64,000 nt of DNA from Lotus japonicus (taxonomy: Eukaryota; Streptophyta; Magnoliopsida; Fabales; Fabaceae): positions 2,916,501 through 2,980,500 of the forward strand of contig NC_080043.1 in the NCBI RefSeq assembly GCF_012489685.1, in the 5' to 3' direction. Positions 58,201-64,000 of this stretch are shown here, in pieces. Positions within the stretch are counted from its first letter, which is position 1, and each line of letters opens with the position of its first letter. A program made the position numbers and the translations under genes. The notes below the pieces were generated by a model, which worked only from the letters and a program-made list of their open reading frames with translations, did not search any database and was not told where the DNA came from.

Positions 58201-60180
58201 CTCGGCTAAATAGTATGTAAAAAAGATTTCGTGAAATATCATATGTGATGTCTATTAAGCATTGTTACAAAACCTCAAGTCTTTAATTTCTTTCAAGCCT
58301 ATTAAGAAATGATATATGAGCTCATTTAAGAGGTCAATATCGGTTTTAGCTCATAATCATTTATAATTAACACAAATCATAGTTTAGTCATCTGAATTAT
58401 TAAAATCTATACGGTAGCATACATGACATTTGAATATAAGTTTTAGGTGAGCGAGATGCTACCTTTTTTCTTTATTTATGTTCTTGTTGTATCTCAAGGG
58501 ATGATGCCTCTTGATTTCTTTCCTTCAATCAGGAATTAAATTCCCCACACTCTCTCAAGAGGGGGGGAAATAAAGAAAAAAAAGGGGAGAAAACTAGCAT
58601 TTGATTGAAAATGATCCATACCAAAACCAATGTGGAACCAGGAGAGGACAAAGAATTACATAGCATTCTTTCATGTACTTGTTTTGATATCTCTATATAG
58701 TGAGGAAAAAACAAACTACTCTGACAGCGAGAGTCCTTGATAGCTCAACAAATAAAGCAAAAGAGGCCAGTAGTATTAAATGTTACATGTGCAACAATTA
58801 ATTAGGAATCTTATTCTTACTTGCTGTTTCTTCTATCATAAGCTTGCCAAGCTACCACTTTTTCTCTCAGAAGCAACAAAAACTCCATGTTTCTTGGTAT
58901 CCTGTTTCGTTCCAAGATAGAACTTTGTTTTTATCTTATTTTAATAGCTAGATATGGCACTCCCCAAATGGCTACATGCCCAGTGTGATTAACATTTTTT
59001 AATCTATTTTTGAAGCTCATGAAATCACTTGACGGTGTGTTTAGTTCAACAGAGAAGAGGGGAAATGAGGGATTTTAATGGATGCATGGGAGGAGAGGGG
59101 AAAGATTGTAATTTTTATCATGTTTGGTTAAGAAGTTGGAATATGAGGAGAAATAACTCCTTTTATGTTTGATTTACAAGGGGAGATGAGAGATTTTAAA
59201 TCAAAATTTACCTTAATTGTTCTTACAGTCTTGAGTTTTAAAACATAAGAAGAGAGGTATTTTTGTCACATGAAATATTTGCTCTCCAAATTCCCCACTT
59301 TAATATCTTCTCTTTAGTCGTTTTGGTGTTTGATTCCGGTTTGATTATCTTTATGCTCACTTTTTGTTGAGTAATGTTTGTACTTAAAATTAACTAATAT
59401 CCAACCATAGTACAATACCTAGTTAGAAATTATGCAGAAGAATTACTCATGTGAATTTTATATGCAGGTAAGAATAATAAAACTCGTGAAGGACATTGAA
59501 TGGTCAAACAGGATGATATACAACAATAGTAGCCAAACAGTCATATGAACATGGTCTCCGACATGATTCCAATTGTTAAATGAGACCTGCTTTACACAAC
59601 ATTACCCACATTTCATATGCCAGAGAACAAAAATTTTAAAAGGAAAGGAAAGAAGGAGAAAGGGGTGGGTGAAAAATCAAGATCAGCAGCTCAATTTGAA
59701 AATTCACAATTTCACATCATCCAACCAGAAAAGGTTATATAACTCAATTATTTTTAGTACTACTTTAGATGGAATCCCTAAACAGGATGAAGTGGGTGAT
59801 TTATGGGCTCTCATTGATCCCTCATGAGGTGTACTGGTTGTATTCAACACTTTGATTAATAATTGAGTCTTTTGTTCTTAAACAAATTATTTCAAATAAG
59901 TTTTTATAGGCTAAGAAGTAAAACACAACCTCGCTTATTATTGCGCTATCTTTTAAGTTTTAACACACATAATCATGTTGGCCTATTTTTAAATAGTTTT
60001 GTTTTAATGCATTTTACTTCATTAACATATAAGTTTGTTGGCCTATTTACACAAGTCTATTGTTCTATTTAGTTTTCTTATTATGAAAAATATGTCTTCT
60101 GATTGACCAGCAAGCCAGATTGGACTTTTAAGAAAATCAAAGAAAAATTACTTATTTGAATAAGAAATTTAGTGACATTT
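55276..60180. other. Intergenic, no gene recognised
   Basis: About 4.9 kb of AT-rich DNA. 57120-57480 and 57600-58010 are less AT-rich than their surroundings, and frames of 131-132 codons exist at 56621 and 57607, but none shows a domain, splice support or resemblance to a known family. They may be fragments of old elements. Confidence 0.5.
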
Positions 60181-60290
60181 GCAACACCTGCAGTTTGTGA
60201 TCGTTAAAAATCACCACAAACTGCAGAGCTGACAAACTTTGCAATTTGTTGTGGTGTGGTGAGAAACCATTGCAAACCGTAGGTGTTGTA
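60181..60290. mobile_element. Short palindromic MITE-like element
   Basis: CAACACCTGCAGTTTGTG at the left is mirrored at the right by a reverse complement reading CAACACCTACGGTTTGCA. An inner perfect hairpin (CTGCAGTTTGTG...CACAAACTGCAG) lies in the left half. About 110 bp; no family assigned and no clear target duplication. Confidence 0.55.
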
Positions 60291-61103
60291 TATGTCTTGG
60301 ATTTTTGGTGTGCATCAATTGCTACTGAAGATCAAACTACACTTAGAAAAATTTAACGATAAGTAACAAGTCAGGCTCAGACCTTAAAATTTTTATGTTG
60401 GCAAAACTTATTGATGAAAAGTCAATCCCAACCTATTTCCCCAAACTTGGATTAAAAAAAATTTGGTTCATAAATTAAAATATTTTTCTTGTAAAATTAT
60501 TTTAACATCTAAAACGTATTTTGAAATTAATATATACTAAATATTACTAATGTATTTATGTGTTGAAGCACCTCTTCCATTTCCTTATATGTTATTTGGC
60601 TTTTAAAAAAACACTAAATATTACCCTTTATAACATGTAAAAACATGATTAATGGTTGAACCGAGTTTTAGGAATTTTCACTAACAAAAACTTATAAACA
60701 TTGATCCTTTGCTTTCTGTAGTTGCATATTGTTCAAGTCATTGACTAACCGTTTTTTTTTTCATATACTTGTGATGAGTTCTCTTAATTAAAATCACTTC
60801 ATTGTTGTTCCTCTTTCTGATACTAATTAATATCTTGATTAACTACTTTCAAAATTGAGTAAAACTATATACTACATTGTTTCTTCTTTTCAAAGATATG
60901 ACACTCTAAGTTTTATCATAAACTTAGAACGATAGTACATTATCATGTCACTAGTCAAACAAAATTGGTTAGTTTCTATAAGAACAAGAATGATTAATCA
61001 TCATTACTTAAGCATTTATTCACCTAAGTGAACAAGCATGTTTTATATGGCTTCAAACAGGCGCGTACACCAAGGCCCAAGCCATCAAGAAAACACGAAG
61101 TAG
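60291..61103. other. Intergenic, no gene recognised
   Basis: AT-rich; nothing identified up to the SINE target site at 61095. Confidence 0.5.
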
Positions 61104-61208
61104 GGATATGAGGGTTGGGTTGGATGAAGGATGAAGGGTCCAAGATTCGAATCCTGAGGATGACTAATTAACTAACATTATTAACAACTAACATTTGTCT
61201 ATAAAAAA
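61104..61208 (+). mobile_element. 5'-truncated SINE with 9-bp target duplication
   Basis: It shares GATTCGAATCC (B box) and the body ACTAACAACTAACATTTG with the SINE at 51831, and ends in an A run. ACGAAGTAG flanks it on both sides (61095-61103 and 61209-61217). The A box is missing, so the 5' end is truncated. Confidence 0.75.
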
Positions 61209-61597
61209 ACGAAGTAGAGATTGTATTATGCAGTATATGTAAACTTTTCTTGTTTTTATCAAAAAAAAAATGTAAACTTTTTTTTTTCTTTCTTTTCTTA
61301 AGGTATCCTCCCATCGTGATGGTTTATATTTGATATGTTTATGTAAAAGTGAATTTTTTAAGTCAATGTTGAAAAATCTCAAATTGATTCATTCATTCTC
61401 TCTACTTCCTATGCAGAATTTAATTTTAGACTGAAAATAGTTTTCACCGTCTAACATTCATCATATTATATACTCACTCTGTTCCACATAATTTATTGTT
61501 TAAGGTTGTGACACAAAGACTAAGATGATAATTATTAATAATATAATATTACAATAGTACCCTTATTTAATTTTACTAGTACTATGTACAACAATTA

Positions 61598-62634
61598 GGG
61601 CCCGTTTGGTGGTCAGGATAGGATATGATATGTGAACATGATATCAACAGGATAGGATAAGAGCAGGATAGACTCTTATCATATCCTGTGTTTGAGGTGC
61701 ACATGATAAGGACAGGATATGATAAGGAAAAATGTATCAGATTTATATTTGAATAAAAAATACATTTAAAATTGATCATTCTATTAAATTTAATTTCTTT
61801 ACATTTTCATGAATGAGTATATTTTATTATAAATTAAATTAATTTAAATTTTAATAATTAGCCTATTTTATTGTTTTGAAGATACCCTATATTTCAAATA
61901 AAATTATGCAGTTAACCGATTGGTTTTCACTTAGTTGTGAGACGTGATAATTAACAATAAAAGTTAACTTAATTAAGAATATTATTATTTCAAAAGTACT
62001 TTATATTTGAATTATAAATTATTATATAAGTAGATAAGTAGCTTTAAATAATAGGAGATGAAAATAAAAAATTAATCTTTTACTATTAAAAAAATCAATA
62101 TTTATAATCAATGTTTTTCACTTAGTTGTGACACGTGATAAACAATAAAAATTAACTAAATTAAAAATATTATTATTTTAAAAAAACTTTATATTTAAAT
62201 TTTTATATAAGTAGATAAATAATTTTTAAATAATAGGAGATGAAAATATTAAATTAGTCTATTATTATTAATAAATCAATATTTGTAAGTGAGTAGTCTA
62301 TTTTACTATTTATGAATAATAATTTTATTTATTTTTTATTTTAGTTAAATTAATATTTTTATATTTATTAATTAATATTATTATAAGTTATAAATTATAT
62401 AATAATAAAATAAATTAATTTGGAGTTAGGATACTGAAAGAAAATATATAACTGGTATCCTATCCTGCTCTATCCTAGCTCCCCCTCAGGATAACTTTTA
62501 CACATGACTGACATGATAGGATAGGAGACAGGATAGTGTTATCATATTCTGCTGGCGCAACAAACAACAGATAACAACAGGATATGATTATTATCCTGTC
62601 TTATCCTATCCTGTCCTGGTCACCAAACGGGCCC
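61598..62634. mobile_element. PIF/Harbinger-type MITE nested in the Stowaway element
   Basis: 1037 bp. GGGCCCGTTTGGTG at both ends as inverted repeats, with the 3-bp duplication TTA (61595-61597 and 62635-62637) typical of PIF/Harbinger. Subterminal GGATAGGATA motifs recur at both ends. Inside, a unit of about 180 bp is duplicated in tandem (61923-62107 and 62113-62289). No transposase. Confidence 0.85.
61923..62289. repeat. Tandem duplication of about 180 bp inside the PIF-type MITE
   Basis: Both units begin TTTTCACTTAGTTGTGA, contain AATAATAGGAGATGAAAAT and end near AAATCAATATTT. They differ by scattered substitutions and small indels, so the duplication is not recent. Confidence 0.75.
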
Positions 62635-62845
62635 TTAAATTTTACTTGAATAGAGAAGAATGTAGTTAATAGAGAAGATGTGTAGTTGGTTGATATATGA
62701 GAGGTGATAAGTGAGAGAAAATTTATTAAATGAGGGTATAGTTGGAAAAAATTAGTAAAAAAATGCATTGGTTTTCTAAAACAACAAACATTTTGAGATA
62801 TTGAAAGAAGTCCAAAACAACAAACTTTGTGAAACGGAGGGAGTA

Positions 62846-64000
62846 TCATTCAAAATTTAATTTTACTCTATGAAAATTGATTCTGAAGTTCTCAATTAGA
62901 AACCAATGCATTTATACAACTCCTTTGAAGTATCATTAATTGTTTTTACTTTTTCCATAATATATTGATTATAGTTCATGAACTATTTAATATTTAGCAT
63001 GCTTAAAAGGTTCTCGAAAATTTTCCCATGTAGCAAATAAAAAGGTTCTCATAACAAAATCCACTTTAACTTGTCTGCTTCTTTTTTTAGCTTGAGCCTT
63101 GAAGGGTACATCAGAATATGACCACTTCAAATGAGTAATGATACATTCACATCTTACTTTCTTTCTTATCTCATTTCCACATATTTTTCTTCATAATTCT
63201 ATGCATTTTACGTCAAATCACAAATCGTATCACATATTTTTCTCATTTCTCTTCCTATTTGCCTAATGTGGAAGTGGAAATGTGATGTTAACACAATATT
63301 ATTCCTTAATTTTTTTTGGTACATGAGGAATGTATTATTCCTTAATTTGTACTAAGAGTTATTGCATTTTTTTCATGATTTTTTTCCCTTACAACCACGT
63401 TTACTTCAATTTCCTCTTTCTTTTTATCTCCTTTCCCACCAAATAACTTGTCATATGTTATATTTGAATATTGTGTCTCACTTTTCCTATTTTTTTCACT
63501 ATCCCTCTTCCGATCCCCTGACTCTTGCGCATAAAAAAAATGAGAGCATGATTTTCGTTTGTACTATATATGAGATGTGGTTATATATCCACAATATATT
63601 TTAAAGATAATAAATAACAATAATAATAATAATGTTTTAACAATAATAATATTTCCCTTTCCATGTATACTGCACAAATTAAAAACAAGAGCTTCCAACT
63701 CTGATCTATAAGATTTGTGGAATCTGTGTCCAGAAGTTGATATTCCCCTAAAAAGGGGAACACGTGATAATTAAGTAATCCAGCCATTAATCACTACCTT
63801 TGACCGCGTCTGGTGGCAATTTTCTAAAGTTCATATGTACCTCTCTTTTGGACACATCATAAATAATATTAAGGAAAAAACTGCTTTTAAATCAGTACTA
63901 GCTTATTTTGATAACTTTTTTTATTAAAGGAAAATTTTGAAGGCAATCATTACATTACGATCGATCAATAAACCAAAGTTAGGACAAATCTCCTCAACCC
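62846..64000. other. Intergenic to the window end
   Basis: AT-rich sequence with ATA/AAT repeats near 63615-63650. No gene, RNA or complete element recognised. Confidence 0.5.

Larger units (their letters stand above)
61473..62843. mobile_element. Stowaway MITE split by a PIF/Harbinger element
   Basis: The ends CTCACTCTGTTCCACATAAT and CTCCCTCCGTTTCACAAAGT (read inward from 62843) pair, with TA on each side (61471-61472 and 62844-62845). Without the inner element it would be about 330 bp. Confidence 0.75.

Overview
This window is eudicot nuclear DNA. It is AT-rich, the genes are split by GT-AG introns, and much of the space between genes is transposon. TIR-type NLR resistance genes (absent from grasses) exclude a cereal. 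A legume is my guess from overall character; the sequence does not prove it. All gene models were built by hand from splice signals, reading-frame continuity and family resemblance.

Layout. 178-2524 (+): last four exons of a cell-wall invertase whose start lies outside the window. 3742-6746 (-): complete 11-exon NAP1 histone chaperone. 6985-8271: a Copia remnant and a hAT-like short element. 8862-14147 (+): complete TIR-NBS-LRR gene (TNL1), followed by a truncated paralogue (14585-15425). 17166-21126 (-): 12-exon glyoxylate/succinic semialdehyde reductase. 21791-22847: a MULE with perfect 9-bp target duplications. 23535-25024 (+): FHA-domain nuclear protein. 25884-35496 (-): a second, inverted TNL copy (TNL2), broken by a young Reina-like Ty3 retrotransposon (26650-32049). 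35654-36273: a second MULE-type element. 36973-37850: two LINE-type RNase H fragments. 38354-39418 (-): EPF-like secreted peptide. 45551-48203 (+): IQM calmodulin-binding protein. 48984-49095 (-): a stray ribosomal protein L3 exon. 50115-51975: Stowaway and MULE-like MITEs and a tRNA-derived SINE. 52714-55114 (+): IQ67-domain (IQD) protein. 55.3-64 kb: no gene found, but a PIF/Harbinger element nested in a Stowaway element, a 5'-truncated SINE and a small palindromic element.

The genes do not form a pathway; this is an ordinary plant gene neighbourhood. The centre of interest is the TNL cluster. Two full-length copies face each other 3' end to 3' end across about 12 kb holding the reductase and FHA genes, with a third fragment beside TNL1. 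TNL2 has three separate lesions: an in-frame deletion joining LRR exons 3 and 4, a retrotransposon whose terminal bases supply a stop codon, and a downstream frameshift. Its TIR-NBS half is nearly identical to TNL1 while its LRR half is clearly diverged. The retrotransposon has near-identical LTRs and one unbroken 1501-codon gag-pol frame, but its reverse transcriptase carries Asn at the first position of the catalytic Asp pair. Many of the smaller elements have clean target-site duplications, so their ends can be set exactly.
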